NCBI RefSeq assembly: GCF_029626265.1
Contig: NZ_JARUBN010000002.1
Location: 67,507-131,506, forward strand
Direction of reading: 5' to 3'
Length of the DNA: 64,000 nt
DNA from: Micromonospora sp. WMMD1102
GTDB taxonomy: Bacteria; Actinomycetota; Actinomycetes; Mycobacteriales; Micromonosporaceae
Part shown: piece after piece, positions 56,944 through 63,273 of the stretch
Position numbering within the stretch: the stretch's first letter is position 1
How the letters are laid out: each line of letters starts with the position of its first letter
Translations under genes and position numbers: made by a program
Notes under the pieces: generated by a model
Seen by the model: the letters and a program-made list of their open reading frames with translations, nothing else
The model's database searches: none
Told to the model about the DNA's origin: nothing

Positions 56944-56981
56944 CCCTCCCGGACCCGGGACCGGGCGGCGTTTCTCTTACC
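56944..56981 (+). terminator. Intrinsic terminator before the tRNA array
   Basis: ACGCCGCCC pairs with GGGCGGCGT, followed by TTCTCTT. Ends the transcript of the small ORF or of the hydrolase gene. Confidence 0.7.
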
Positions 56982-57065
56982 GTGCGCGTTCCTTGAGCAC
57001 GCATGTTTTCCTGCCACGCATTCTCTCTTTGCCACGCATTCTCTTCCGCCATGCACGATCCGCAC

Positions 57066-57138
57066 AGGGGTGTGGCGCAACTGGCAGCGCAGCGGCCTCC
57101 AAATCCGAAGGTTGCAGGTTCGAGTCCTGTCACCCCTG
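57066..57138 (+). tRNA. tRNA with CCA anticodon (Trp-like), degenerate anticodon stem
   Basis: Acceptor AGGGGTG/CACCCCT, D-arm GCGC/GCGC, T-arm GCAGG-TTCGAGT-CCTGT, discriminator G. Loop CTCCAAA with anticodon CCA. The anticodon stem pairs at only three of five positions (GCGGC/TCCGA). First tRNA of the array. Confidence 0.8.
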
Positions 57139-57183
57139 CTTCTCCCCGGTCTCGACCGGCGGACACGGCACCAACTTGAGAAC

Positions 57184-57200
57184 TCCACAGTGGATGGCAT
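57184..57200. repeat. 17-bp inverted repeat, left copy
   Basis: TCCACAGTGGATGGCAT; its exact complement is at 60156-60172, so the two copies bracket nearly all of the tRNA array. Confidence 0.6.
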
Positions 57201-57246
57201 TACCGATGCCCGGCCGGCGCCGTACCACCGCGCCGGCCGGGCGGAT

Positions 57247-57319
57247 CCGGGGCGAGGGAGACGGCTGACCCGCCTGTTTTGGGTACAGGAGAAACCGAGT
57301 TCGATTCTCGGGTCCCGGA
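57247..57319 (+). tRNA. tRNA-Pro (TGG)
   Basis: Acceptor CCGGGGC/GTCCCGG (one GU), anticodon stem CCTGT/ACAGG, loop TTTGGGT (anticodon TGG), T-arm CCGAG-TTCGATT-CTCGG, discriminator A. The D-stem is only three pairs. Confidence 0.85.
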
Positions 57320-57330
57320 CGAAACCATCC

Positions 57331-57404
57331 GCTCCGGTAGCCCAACGGCAGGAGGCAGCGCGCTCAAAACGCGCACAGTGTGCGTTCGAATCGCACCCGG
57401 AGCA
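57331..57404 (+). tRNA. tRNA with leucine anticodon CAA but class I structure
   Basis: Acceptor GCTCCGG/CCGGAGC, anticodon stem GCGCG/CGCGC, loop CTCAAAA, variable loop only five bases (ACAGT), T-arm GTGCG-TTCGAAT-CGCAC, discriminator A. Bacterial tRNA-Leu normally has a long variable arm; here it is absent. Confidence 0.85.
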
Positions 57405-57412
57405 TTTCCCGT

Positions 57413-57485
57413 GCGGCTGTAGCGCAGCTGGCAGCGCGCCACCTTGCCATGGTGGAGGTCCCGGGTTCGAATCCCGGTAGCCGCT
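57413..57485 (+). tRNA. tRNA-Gly (GCC)
   Basis: Canonical cloverleaf: acceptor GCGGCTG/TAGCCGC, anticodon stem CCACC/GGTGG, loop TTGCCAT, T-arm CCGGG-TTCGAAT-CCCGG, discriminator T. Confidence 0.95.
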
Positions 57486-57535
57486 CCGAACACTTTCCAG
57501 AGTTCCGTGACGTCGACGCGAGAAGGAGGTTTCCG

Positions 57536-57976
57536 GTGGACGTCCTGGTCATCAACGCCGACCTCGGCCCGCTCCACCGGGTCAGTCTCCGGCACGCCGT
57601 ACGGATGCTGGTCCGGCGGGTCGCCGAGGTGCACGAGGCCGTACCGGACCGGCTGATCGGGGTGTACCCGGTGCCGACCGTCGTCCGGCTGGTCAGGTAC
57701 GTCGTCACCAGGTGGCGGTTCAGCTCGGGGCCGGCCTGGTCCCGGTCGGGCGTGCTCACCCGGGACGGCCGCCGGTGCGGCTACTGCGGGGGCCACGCCA
57801 GCACCGTCGACCACATCCTGCCCCGCTCCCGCGGTGGCCGGAACACCTGGACCAACACCGTCGCGTCCTGCGACGGCTGCAATCAGCGCAAGGCCGACCG
57901 CACCCCCGCCGAGGCGGGCATGGTGCTGCGGTCGGCGGCGACGGTCCCGAGTTGGGCCGCGCTGACCCGGCGCTGA
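57536..57976 (+). CDS. HNH endonuclease inside the tRNA array
   Basis: A 146-aa protein from GTG 57536, with AAGGAGG seven bases upstream. The N-terminal part (VDVLVINADLGPLHRVSLRH) leads to a complete HNH site: CGYCGG, TVDHILPRSRGG, NTVASCDGCNQRK. It matches the McrA-like HNH proteins of actinomycete chromosomes. It is flanked by tRNA genes on both sides and followed by a terminator at 57979-58012. Confidence 0.9.
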   Translation: MDVLVINADLGPLHRVSLRHAVRMLVRRVAEVHEAVPDRLIGVYPVPTVVRLVRYVVTRWRFSSGPAWSRSGVLTRDGRRCGYCGGHASTVDHILPRSRGGRNTWTNTVASCDGCNQRKADRTPAEAGMVLRSAATVPSWAALTRR

Positions 57977-57978
57977 CG

Positions 57979-58012
57979 GCCGGCCGGCGGATTCTCCCCC
58001 GCCGGCCGCCTT
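57979..58012 (+). terminator. Terminator after the HNH gene
   Basis: GCCGGCCGGCGG and CCGCCGGCCGCC pair, followed by TTTT, directly ahead of the next tRNA. Confidence 0.75.
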
Positions 58013-58083
58013 TTCCGGATCGTCCAACGGCAGGACACCTGACTCTGGCTCAGGCGACCGAGGTTCGAATCCTCGTCCGGAAG
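58013..58083 (+). tRNA. tRNA-Gln (CTG)
   Basis: Acceptor TTCCGGA/TCCGGAA, anticodon stem CCTGA/TCAGG, loop CTCTGGC, T-arm CGAGG-TTCGAAT-CCTCG, discriminator G. Slightly short (71 bases). Confidence 0.85.
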
Positions 58084-58089
58084 CGCGAT

Positions 58090-58164
58090 GCCCTCGTGGC
58101 CCAATTGGCAGAGGCACCAGGTCGAGGGCCTGGTCACGTGCGCGTTCGAGTCGCGCCGAGGGCA
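58090..58164 (+). tRNA. tRNA with leucine anticodon GAG, class I, C33
   Basis: Acceptor GCCCTCG/CGAGGGC, anticodon stem CCAGG/CCTGG, loop TCGAGGG with C instead of the universal U33, variable loop of six bases, T-arm GCGCG-TTCGAGT-CGCGC, discriminator A. A long variable arm is absent. Confidence 0.75.
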
Positions 58165-58168
58165 CTTC

Positions 58169-58237
58169 GGGGTGGGTGCTGGTGCACAGCGTTGCCTTGC
58201 AAGCTTCGCGTGCGCGGTTCGATCCCGCGTCACTCCA
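58169..58237 (+). tRNA. Degenerate tRNA-like gene (possible GCA anticodon)
   Basis: Acceptor GGGGTGG/TCACTCC (two GU), a four-pair D-stem with a five-base loop, T-arm CGCGG-TTCGATC-CCGCG, discriminator A. The anticodon arm cannot form a five-pair stem around CTTGCAA. Total length is 69 bases. Probably non-functional or a special RNA. Confidence 0.5.
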
Positions 58238-58242
58238 CGCAT

Positions 58243-58315
58243 GCCCGGGTAGCCCAACGGTAGAGGCCGCCGGCTCAGAACCGGTGTGTTGCAGGTTCGA
58301 CTCCTGCTCCGGGTA
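58243..58315 (+). tRNA. tRNA with leucine anticodon CAG, class I
   Basis: Acceptor GCCCGGG/TCCGGGT (two GU), anticodon stem GCCGG/CCGGT, loop CTCAGAA, variable loop GTGTT, T-arm GCAGG-TTCGACT-CCTGC, discriminator A. The third leucine-anticodon tRNA in the array without a long variable arm. Confidence 0.8.
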
Positions 58316-58327
58316 CGTCCGTTTCAA

Positions 58328-58400
58328 GCCCCTGTAGCTCAGTGGACAGAGCGCCTGGCTACGAACCAGGGAGTCGGAAGTTCGAATCCTCCCAGGGGCA
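58328..58400 (+). tRNA. tRNA-Arg (ACG)
   Basis: Acceptor GCCCCTG/CAGGGGC, D-arm GCTC/GAGC, anticodon stem CCTGG/CCAGG, loop CTACGAA, T-arm GGAAG-TTCGAAT-CCTCC with one A/C mismatch, discriminator A. Otherwise canonical. Confidence 0.93.
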
Positions 58401-58406
58401 CGACAT

Positions 58407-58480
58407 CGGGACGTGGCGCAGCTTGGCAGCGCGCCGCACTGGGGGTGCGGAGGCCGTCGGTTCGAATCCGGCCGTCCCGA
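58407..58480 (+). tRNA. tRNA-Pro (GGG)
   Basis: Acceptor CGGGACG/CGTCCCG, anticodon stem CCGCA/TGCGG, loop CTGGGGG, T-arm GTCGG-TTCGAAT-CCGGC, discriminator A. Canonical. Confidence 0.95.
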
Positions 58481-58544
58481 CTTCGACAGGGTCGCCGCAG
58501 CCGGCGACGACGACTATCGTCTGCCCGACGAGACCGAGAGGATC

Positions 58545-59291
58545 ATGGTGCCGAACCCCACCGAACTGCACAAGGTCAACGCGCTGGTGCAGGGCTTCAA
58601 GCCGCAGGCCAAGCGGGAACTGACCGACGCGCACCGGCGTACTCAGAAGGCGCCGCCGCTGTCCGGGATCTCCCGGACCTACCAGCCGTTCGCCGACGAC
58701 ATCCGGGAGCAGTTGCCGCCGGAGTCGACCCGGGTGCAGTACACCGTCCAGGAGGTTCTCGACGAGGTCGCCACCACCATGGGTCGGCTCTTCGACCTCC
58801 AGTTCCTCCAGGACACCGGAAACGCCACCGCCAAGGCCGACGTCGTGGTCGACGGCCGGACGCTGGTCCGGGAGGCACCGGTCACCTATCTGCTCTTCCT
58901 GGAGAAGCAGCTCGTCGACCTGCGTACCTTCGTCGACGGGCTGGCCACCCTGGACGCGGCGGAGCGGTGGGAGTTCGACCCCGACCGGGGCTGCTACGCG
59001 AGTACGCCGAGCCAGACGCAGAAGATGCGCAAGGTGCACCGCAACCACGTCAAGGCCGAGGCGACCGAGAAGCACCCGGCGCAGGTCGAGGTCTACACCG
59101 AGGACGTACCGGTGGGCACCTGGACCACGGTGAAGCTCTCCGGCGCGCTGCCGGCGGAGCGGGTCAAGCTGCTGCGCGGCCGGGTCGACAGGCTGCTGGA
59201 GGCGGTGAAGGTGGCCCGCGAGGAGGCGAACAGCAGCACCGTCGAGGACCGCACCGTCGGCGACGAGGTGTTCGGCTACCTCTTCGGGTAG
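58545..59291 (+). CDS. Unknown protein encoded within the tRNA array, 248 aa
   Basis: ATG 58545 with GAGAGGATC. A soluble protein with a basic start (HKVNALVQGFKPQAKRELTD), ISRTYQPFADDIREQLPPES, and a helical, acidic middle (VQEVLDEVATTMGRLFDLQF). A C-terminal KVHRNHVKAEATEKHPAQVE follows. No enzymatic motif is visible. It is placed between tRNA-Pro(GGG) and the two permuted units. I think related proteins occur in actinomycete genomes, but I cannot assign a function. Confidence 0.6.
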   Translation: MVPNPTELHKVNALVQGFKPQAKRELTDAHRRTQKAPPLSGISRTYQPFADDIREQLPPESTRVQYTVQEVLDEVATTMGRLFDLQFLQDTGNATAKADVVVDGRTLVREAPVTYLLFLEKQLVDLRTFVDGLATLDAAERWEFDPDRGCYASTPSQTQKMRKVHRNHVKAEATEKHPAQVEVYTEDVPVGTWTTVKLSGALPAERVKLLRGRVDRLLEAVKVAREEANSSTVEDRTVGDEVFGYLFG

Positions 59292-59372
59292 CCTCCCATA
59301 CACCCCCGTGGAGCGGGGGTGGCGCGACGAGCGTCGAGACTGAGGCTGACCTGTCAGACTCATCGAAGGCGA

Positions 59373-59445
59373 CGGTTCCAGTGGAGGTTCGAGTCCTCCC
59401 CTCGGCACTCCGGGCCGAGGTGGCCCAACTGGCAGAGGCAGGCCG
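59373..59445 (+). tRNA. Permuted tRNA unit 1 (3' half before 5' half)
   Basis: The 3' half 59373-59407 comprises the anticodon-stem 3' strand CGGTT, five variable bases CCAGT, T-arm GGAGG-TTCGAGT-CCTCC, acceptor CCTCGGC and A73. A six-base linker CTCCGG follows, then the 5' half 59414-59445: acceptor GCCGAGG, TG, D-arm GCCCAACTGGCAGAGGC, A, stem GGCCG. Acceptor pairs 7/7; anticodon stem 5/5 (two GU). The anticodon would have to come from sequence flanking the halves. It needs processing to form a tRNA. Confidence 0.65.
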
Positions 59446-59521
59446 GCGCCGAGCAGGCTGAGACTATCGCTCCAGACTCAGCACCCCCACCCATCGCCAG
59501 ACCTACCGACCACGACAATCT

Positions 59522-59591
59522 CGACGAGATGCTGGTTCGAGTCCAGTCTGCCGCTCTCCCTGCGGCGGTCGCTTAATGGCAAAGCACGTCG
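59522..59591 (+). tRNA. Permuted tRNA unit 2 (3' half before 5' half)
   Basis: The 3' half 59522-59555: CGACG, variable AGAT, T-arm GCTGG-TTCGAGT-CCAGT, acceptor CTGCCGC, T73. Linker CTCCCT. The 5' half 59562-59591: acceptor GCGGCGG, TC, D-arm GCTT-AATGGCA-AAGC, A, stem CGTCG. Acceptor pairs 7/7 (one GU), anticodon stem 5/5. A further six-base pairing, TCGTGG (59604-59609) with CCACGA (59510-59515), would close the extended anticodon region. Confidence 0.68.
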
Positions 59592-59648
59592 ACCGCAGAC
59601 TGATCGTGGAGCTTAAACGCCGCTGGCGTGCGAACGGGTGGAATTCGA

Positions 59649-59683
59649 GGGCCCCCGGGGCAGGGCATACCCCGGGGGTCCGC
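59649..59683. terminator. GC-rich hairpin after permuted unit 2
   Basis: GGCCCCCGGGG and CCCCGGGGGTCC pair over ten or more bases, with no long U-run. It may end the transcript of the permuted units. Confidence 0.5.
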
Positions 59684-59723
59684 CAACTCTTGACGAGCCC
59701 CCGCCTCGTGGCGGGACGTCCAG

Positions 59724-59796
59724 GCGCCGCTAGCTCAATGGTGAGAGCAACGCACTCTTAATGCGTGGGTTCGGGGTTCGAGTCCCCGGCGGCGTA
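59724..59796 (+). tRNA. tRNA-Lys (CTT)
   Basis: Acceptor GCGCCGC/GCGGCGT (one GU), anticodon stem ACGCA/TGCGT, loop CTCTTAA, T-arm CGGGG-TTCGAGT-CCCCG, discriminator A. Canonical. Confidence 0.95.
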
Positions 59797-59798
59797 CT

Positions 59799-59870
59799 CG
59801 CGGGGTGGCGCAGTGGTAGCGCGGCGGCCTCATAAGCCGCAGGTCCCGGGTTCGACTCCCGGTCCCGCTC
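59799..59870 (+). tRNA. tRNA-Met (CAT), initiator-like acceptor
   Basis: CGCGGGG/TCCCGCT leaves C1 opposite U72 unpaired, recalling the C1-A72 mismatch of initiator tRNA. The anticodon stem GCGGC/GCCGC lacks the three GC pairs of initiators. Loop CTCATAA, T-arm CCGGG-TTCGACT-CCCGG. Confidence 0.85.
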
Positions 59871-59872
59871 CC

Positions 59873-59945
59873 GTTCCGGTAGCTCAGTCGGAAGAGCATC
59901 GCGTCGACATCGCGAAGGCCGCTGGTTCGAGTCCAGCTCGGAACA
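59873..59945 (+). tRNA. tRNA-Val (GAC) with C33
   Basis: Acceptor GTTCCGG/TCGGAAC, anticodon stem TCGCG/CGCGA, loop TCGACAT (C at 33 instead of U), T-arm GCTGG-TTCGAGT-CCAGC, discriminator A. Confidence 0.9.
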
Positions 59946-59972
59946 CGTACGAGTCCAGCTCGGAACACGTAC
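59929..59972. repeat. 22-bp tandem duplication of the tRNA-Val 3' end
   Basis: GAGTCCAGCTCGGAACACGT plus AC occurs twice in a row (59929-59950, 59951-59972). The second copy carries the T-stem 3' strand and acceptor 3' strand only. Looks like a slippage scar or an old attachment site. Confidence 0.8.
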
Positions 59973-59992
59973 AGGTACCGCCGGTCGCCCGA

Positions 59993-60075
59993 GCGGGTGC
60001 GCCGACGTCGGAGAGTCGGGCCTGTCTGTAAAACAGGTGCCTCGCGCGCAGGAGGTTCGAATCCTCCCACCCGCA
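59993..60075 (+). tRNA. tRNA-Tyr (GTA)
   Basis: Class II with a long variable arm. Acceptor GCGGGTG/CACCCGC, anticodon stem CCTGT/ACAGG, loop CTGTAAA, T-arm GGAGG-TTCGAAT-CCTCC, discriminator A. Canonical bacterial tRNA-Tyr. Confidence 0.93.
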
Positions 60076-60080
60076 CGCCC

Positions 60081-60153
60081 GGCCTCGTCTCGTCCCCGGT
60101 GGGGCGCCCCGCCTGCAAAGCGGGTGATGCGGGTTCGACTCCCGGCGAGGTCT
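60081..60153 (+). tRNA. tRNA with GCA anticodon (Cys-like), irregular D-arm
   Basis: Acceptor GGCCTCG/CGAGGTC (one GU), anticodon stem CCCGC/GCGGG, loop CTGCAAA, T-loop TTCGACT with a four-pair stem, discriminator T. The D-arm (TCCCCGGTGGGG region) does not fold normally. Confidence 0.75.
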
Positions 60154-60155
60154 CG

Positions 60156-60172
60156 ATGCCATCCACTGTGGA
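60156..60172. repeat. 17-bp inverted repeat, right copy
   Basis: Exact reverse complement of 57184-57200. It is embedded in a longer near-palindrome around GATGCCATCCACTGTGGATG. Confidence 0.6.
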
Positions 60173-60176
60173 TGCC

Positions 60177-60249
60177 ATGGGCGCGGGCGTTGGCTGCTCG
60201 GCCGCCACTCATTCTGGCGGTGTGCCCGGTTCGACACCGGGGGCCCATG
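60177..60249 (+). tRNA. tRNA with CAT anticodon, irregular
   Basis: Acceptor ATGGGCG/GGCCCAT (six pairs), anticodon stem CGCCA/TGGCG, loop CTCATTC, T-arm CCCGG-TTCGACA-CCGGG, discriminator G. Pyrimidine at 37 and a poor D-arm. Last tRNA of the array; elongator Met or Ile2 cannot be told apart. Confidence 0.65.
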
Positions 60250-60333
60250 ACTCGCCGGCCGGCGATGGTTGTGGTGACGGGGGAACGCCGGCCGGCCCCG
60301 ACCGCCCGGCCACGGCTCGGCTCCGGGAACCGG

Positions 60334-60585
60334 TCAGGGTCGCGGAGTGCGACCCGCCCGCCAGGCCCGTACGCCGAGGACGCCGACGGTGGTGCCGATC
60401 GCCAGGGACGCCGCGATCAACAGCGCGTGCACCCAGAGGAAACCCGTCGGGCTGCCCTGCCCGATCTCCCCGGTCGACCACGCCCGGGCATCGTTCCAGA
60501 TCGCGACGGCGAACCGGGGCCAGATCACCCAGGTCCAATCGCCGACCAGGACCAGGAAGCCGGCCCAAGGCCGCGACAACAGCAT
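60334..60585 (-). CDS. Small membrane protein, 83 aa
   Basis: ATG 60585 is chosen; the frame is open to 60645. Two hydrophobic segments (GFLVLVGDWTWVIWPRFAVA and VHALLIAASLAIGTTVGVLG) and a basic end. Host gene, function unknown. Confidence 0.55.
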   Translation of the reverse strand: MLLSRPWAGFLVLVGDWTWVIWPRFAVAIWNDARAWSTGEIGQGSPTGFLWVHALLIAASLAIGTTVGVLGVRAWRAGRTPRP

Positions 60586-60725
60586 GGCAGCCCAGTATGC
60601 CAGCCGCGACCCGTGCCCCCGGGTGGCGCCGGCCGGCGGCCCCACCCGGCCGGCACCACCCGATCCCCCCGGTCCCCCCGCAAGCCGCCCGGCCGGCTCC
60701 GGCGCCCCCCGGTCTGCTCCCCACC

Positions 60726-60832
60726 CAGCCAGCTCGCCGCCCCCTGCCCCGCGGTCTGCTCCCGGCCCAGCCGGCTCGCCGCCCCCAGCCAGCTCGCCGC
60801 CCCCAGCCAGCTCGCCGCCCCCAGCCAGCCCG
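60726..60832. repeat. 18-bp tandem repeat
   Basis: CAGCCAGCTCGCCGCCCC is repeated three to four times with a CAGCCGGC variant. It lies between the small membrane gene and the DedA gene in non-coding DNA (60646-60838) that holds no other supported feature. Minisatellite-like. Confidence 0.75.
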
Positions 60833-60838
60833 GCCCGG

Positions 60839-61447
60839 TCAGCCCTGCACCGTCGAGCCGAGTCGGCGGCGTACCCCCAGCAGGACGACCCCGCCGAGAA
60901 CTATCCCGACGCCCACCGTGCCGAGCAGCGCGAACGACTCCCCCGGCAACAGTCCGCCGAGCGAGCGGGCCAGGATGGCCAGCACCATGTAGAGGCCGGC
61001 CCAGAGCACCGCACCGATCGCCGCGAAACCCAGGAACCGCCGGTACGACATCCGCAGCCCACCCGCGGCCAGCGGCAGTACCGCGTTCAGTACCGGCAGG
61101 AACGGCGCCACCATCACCATCCGGCCCCCGCCGCTGCCGAGAATACGCTCGGCGGCCACCCAGCGTGCCTCCCCGATCCACCCCCCGGTACGGCTGCGCC
61201 GCAACCGGGCACCGAACCGCCGGCCGGCGAAGAAGGTGAGCGACCAGCCGCCGAGACAGCCGGCGATCACCGCCAGGAACGCCCCCAGACTGGCCGGCCT
61301 GCCCACCCCCACCGCGGCCAGTACCGCCACGTCACCGGGTACGAGTACGCCGAGCAGCGGTATCGCGTCCAGCAACATGACCCCGCCGAGCACCGTCAGG
61401 AAGATCCACGACGGCAGTTCCCCCACCTGAACCAGCCAGTCCGCCAC
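60839..61447 (-). CDS. DedA-family membrane protein
   Basis: A 202-aa protein from GTG 61447 (ATG 61483 is also possible). SWIFLTVLGGVMLLDAIPLL, VLVPGDVAVLAAVGVG, then FFAGRRFGARLR, APFLPVLNAVLPLAAGGLRM, and three C-terminal helices are typical of DedA (SNARE-associated). These transport or scramble undecaprenyl phosphate or other phospholipids in known cases. Confidence 0.88.
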   Translation of the reverse strand: MADWLVQVGELPSWIFLTVLGGVMLLDAIPLLGVLVPGDVAVLAAVGVGRPASLGAFLAVIAGCLGGWSLTFFAGRRFGARLRRSRTGGWIGEARWVAAERILGSGGGRMVMVAPFLPVLNAVLPLAAGGLRMSYRRFLGFAAIGAVLWAGLYMVLAILARSLGGLLPGESFALLGTVGVGIVLGGVVLLGVRRRLGSTVQG

Positions 61448-61729
61448 GTCAGGAACGTTACGGAGGTGGCGGCATCCGGACATCCGGGGCGAGCCCTGGT
61501 TGGCGGCACGGGCGACCCTGAGCCGATCTAGGGGTGACTCCGCGCCGTCCGGCGTAGGCCGACGGACGTCCCCGCTCGCCGGAGGTCGACCCGACCCACC
61601 GGAGGCCGACCCGACCGGCCGGAGGTTGGTACGACTCCCGACTTCCGCCCGCACCGGCTATCCCGGGAGGCTACTGTCGGTGGCGTACAGGGCGGGCCAC
61701 GCACCAGGCGCGCCGCTAAGGAGACACCA

Positions 61730-61933
61730 ATGGCAACCGGAACCGTCAAGTGGTTCAACTCGGAAAAGGGCTTCGGCTTCATCGAGCAGGACGGCGGAGG
61801 ACCGGACGTGTTCGTCCACTACTCCGCGATCGCATCGTCCGGCTACCGGGAGCTGAACGAGGGACAGAAGGTCGAGTTCGACGTCACGCAGGGCGAGAAG
61901 GGTCCACAGGCGGCTAACGTCCAGCCGCGCTGA
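61730..61933 (+). CDS. Cold-shock protein (CspA family)
   Basis: A 67-aa cold-shock domain: [20 protein letters not shown], then DVFVHYSAI with RNP1 (KGFGFI) and RNP2 (VFVHY) motifs. Preceded by AAGGAGAC. Binds single-stranded RNA and DNA and melts mRNA structure. The 3' end overlaps the convergent transporter gene by 20 bases. Confidence 0.95.
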   Translation: MATGTVKWFNSEKGFGFIEQDGGGPDVFVHYSAIASSGYRELNEGQKVEFDVTQGEKGPQAANVQPR

Positions 61934-63188
61934 CCAGCTCGGGCCGCGCCGGGTGGGCCGGTACGGCCGGCTCCTCCGGCAGGTCACGGCGCTTGCGCAG
62001 GGGGCCGAACAGCAGGATCAGTCCGGTCAGTGCCAGCCCGCCGGTGAGTACCCACATGGCCGGGCGGAGGCCGAGTGCCGTACCGAGGGCGCCGGTGAGC
62101 ACCGCGCCGAGCGGCATCGTGCCGAGGTTGACCACCTGGATGGTCACGCTGACCCGGCCGAGCAGCCGGTGCGGCACGTACGCCTGCCGGAAGCCGGCCT
62201 TGATCACGTTTCCGGCCACCACTCCGGCACCGATCACCACCCCGGCCAGCACCACCAGCCCGAGCCGGGCTCCGGGGGCGGTCAGCGGGATCAGCAGGCC
62301 GAACGGTTCCGCGCCGAGGGCGCAGAGCAGCAGCGCGCGGGCACTGCCGAGGCGCCGGGACAGCGCGGTGGCGACGGCGGCTCCGACGACCCCGCCCGCG
62401 CTCATCACGGCGACAAGTGCGCCGACCGTGCCCGGGCCCAGCCCGACCTCGCGGACCAGGAAGACGACCAGGATCGCCTGGTAGCCGATCAGCCCGAGGT
62501 TGCTGACGGCCCCCCAGACGGTGAGTACCCGCAGGTAGGGGTCGCGGGCGGTGAAGCGTACCCCCTCGGCGATCTGCTGGCCGAGACCCGCGTCCAGATC
62601 GGCGGCCCGGCGTGGCTCCGGGCGCCGGATCGAGAGCAGGCAGGCGGCCGAGCCGAGGAAGCCGAACACGTTGACCAGCAGTGCGGCCGCCGCACCGAAC
62701 AGGTTGGCCAGCAGTCCGGCCACACCCGGCCCGGCCACCTGGGCCACCGCCTCGGTGCCCTGGAGCTTCGCGTTCCCCTCGGCCAGGTCGGCCCGGTCGA
62801 GCAGGGTGGGCAGGTAGACCTGGTACGCGGTCTTGAAGAAGACGCTCACCGTTCCGCCGGCCAGCGCGACGGCCAGCAGGTGCCCGACGCTGAGTACGCC
62901 GAGCCAGCCGGCGACCGGCACACTGGCGAAGAGCAGCGCGGCGACCAGGTCGCAGGTCACCATCACGGGCCGGCAGCGCAGCCGGTCCACCAGGGCGCCG
63001 GCCGGCAGTCCGACCAGCAGCCAGGGCAGCCAGGCGGCGGCGGTCAGCAGCGCGACCTGGAAGGTGCTGGCGCCGAGGGTGGCGACCGCCACCAGCGGCA
63101 GCGCCACGCTGGTGACGCTGGCCCCGAAGGTGCTGCCGCCCTGGCCGATCCAGAGCAGCCGGAAGTCTCGTTGCCGGAGCAAACTCAT
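61914..63188 (-). CDS. MFS transporter (EntS/TetV-type)
   Basis: A 424-aa protein with about twelve membrane helices. ATG 63188 follows GAGGAGGAAAA; the larger open frame upstream is rejected. It starts [19 protein letters not shown], the usual start of MFS_3 exporters, and has [17 protein letters not shown] (motif A). Probably a drug or siderophore exporter, paired with the upstream ArsR-type regulator. Confidence 0.9.
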   Translation of the reverse strand: MSLLRQRDFRLLWIGQGGSTFGASVTSVALPLVAVATLGASTFQVALLTAAAWLPWLLVGLPAGALVDRLRCRPVMVTCDLVAALLFASVPVAGWLGVLSVGHLLAVALAGGTVSVFFKTAYQVYLPTLLDRADLAEGNAKLQGTEAVAQVAGPGVAGLLANLFGAAAALLVNVFGFLGSAACLLSIRRPEPRRAADLDAGLGQQIAEGVRFTARDPYLRVLTVWGAVSNLGLIGYQAILVVFLVREVGLGPGTVGALVAVMSAGGVVGAAVATALSRRLGSARALLLCALGAEPFGLLIPLTAPGARLGLVVLAGVVIGAGVVAGNVIKAGFRQAYVPHRLLGRVSVTIQVVNLGTMPLGAVLTGALGTALGLRPAMWVLTGGLALTGLILLFGPLRKRRDLPEEPAVPAHPARPELVSAAGR

Positions 63189-63273
63189 TTTTCCTCCTCG
63201 TCCGATGGCCCGCTGGCCGCGCTCGACCCGCGCCCGGCGGCCGGGGGGCGGCGGGCGCAGGGGTCGGGCTGGC

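Noticed and set aside
59338..59407. Permuted unit 1 as an ordinary degenerate tRNA with 5' end at 59338
   Set aside because: ACTGAGG pairs with the 3' acceptor at six of seven positions, but no D-arm or anticodon stem forms; pairing with the downstream 5' half is complete. Kept as the main alternative.
57247..60249. CRISPR-like array
   Set aside because: The repeated elements are tRNA genes with the shared TTCGAxT loop, not direct repeats with unique spacers.
60525..61181. Open frame of 218 codons on the minus strand with SWLGAA repeats
   Set aside because: Overlaps the DedA gene out of frame; its repeats come from the 18-bp tandem repeat.
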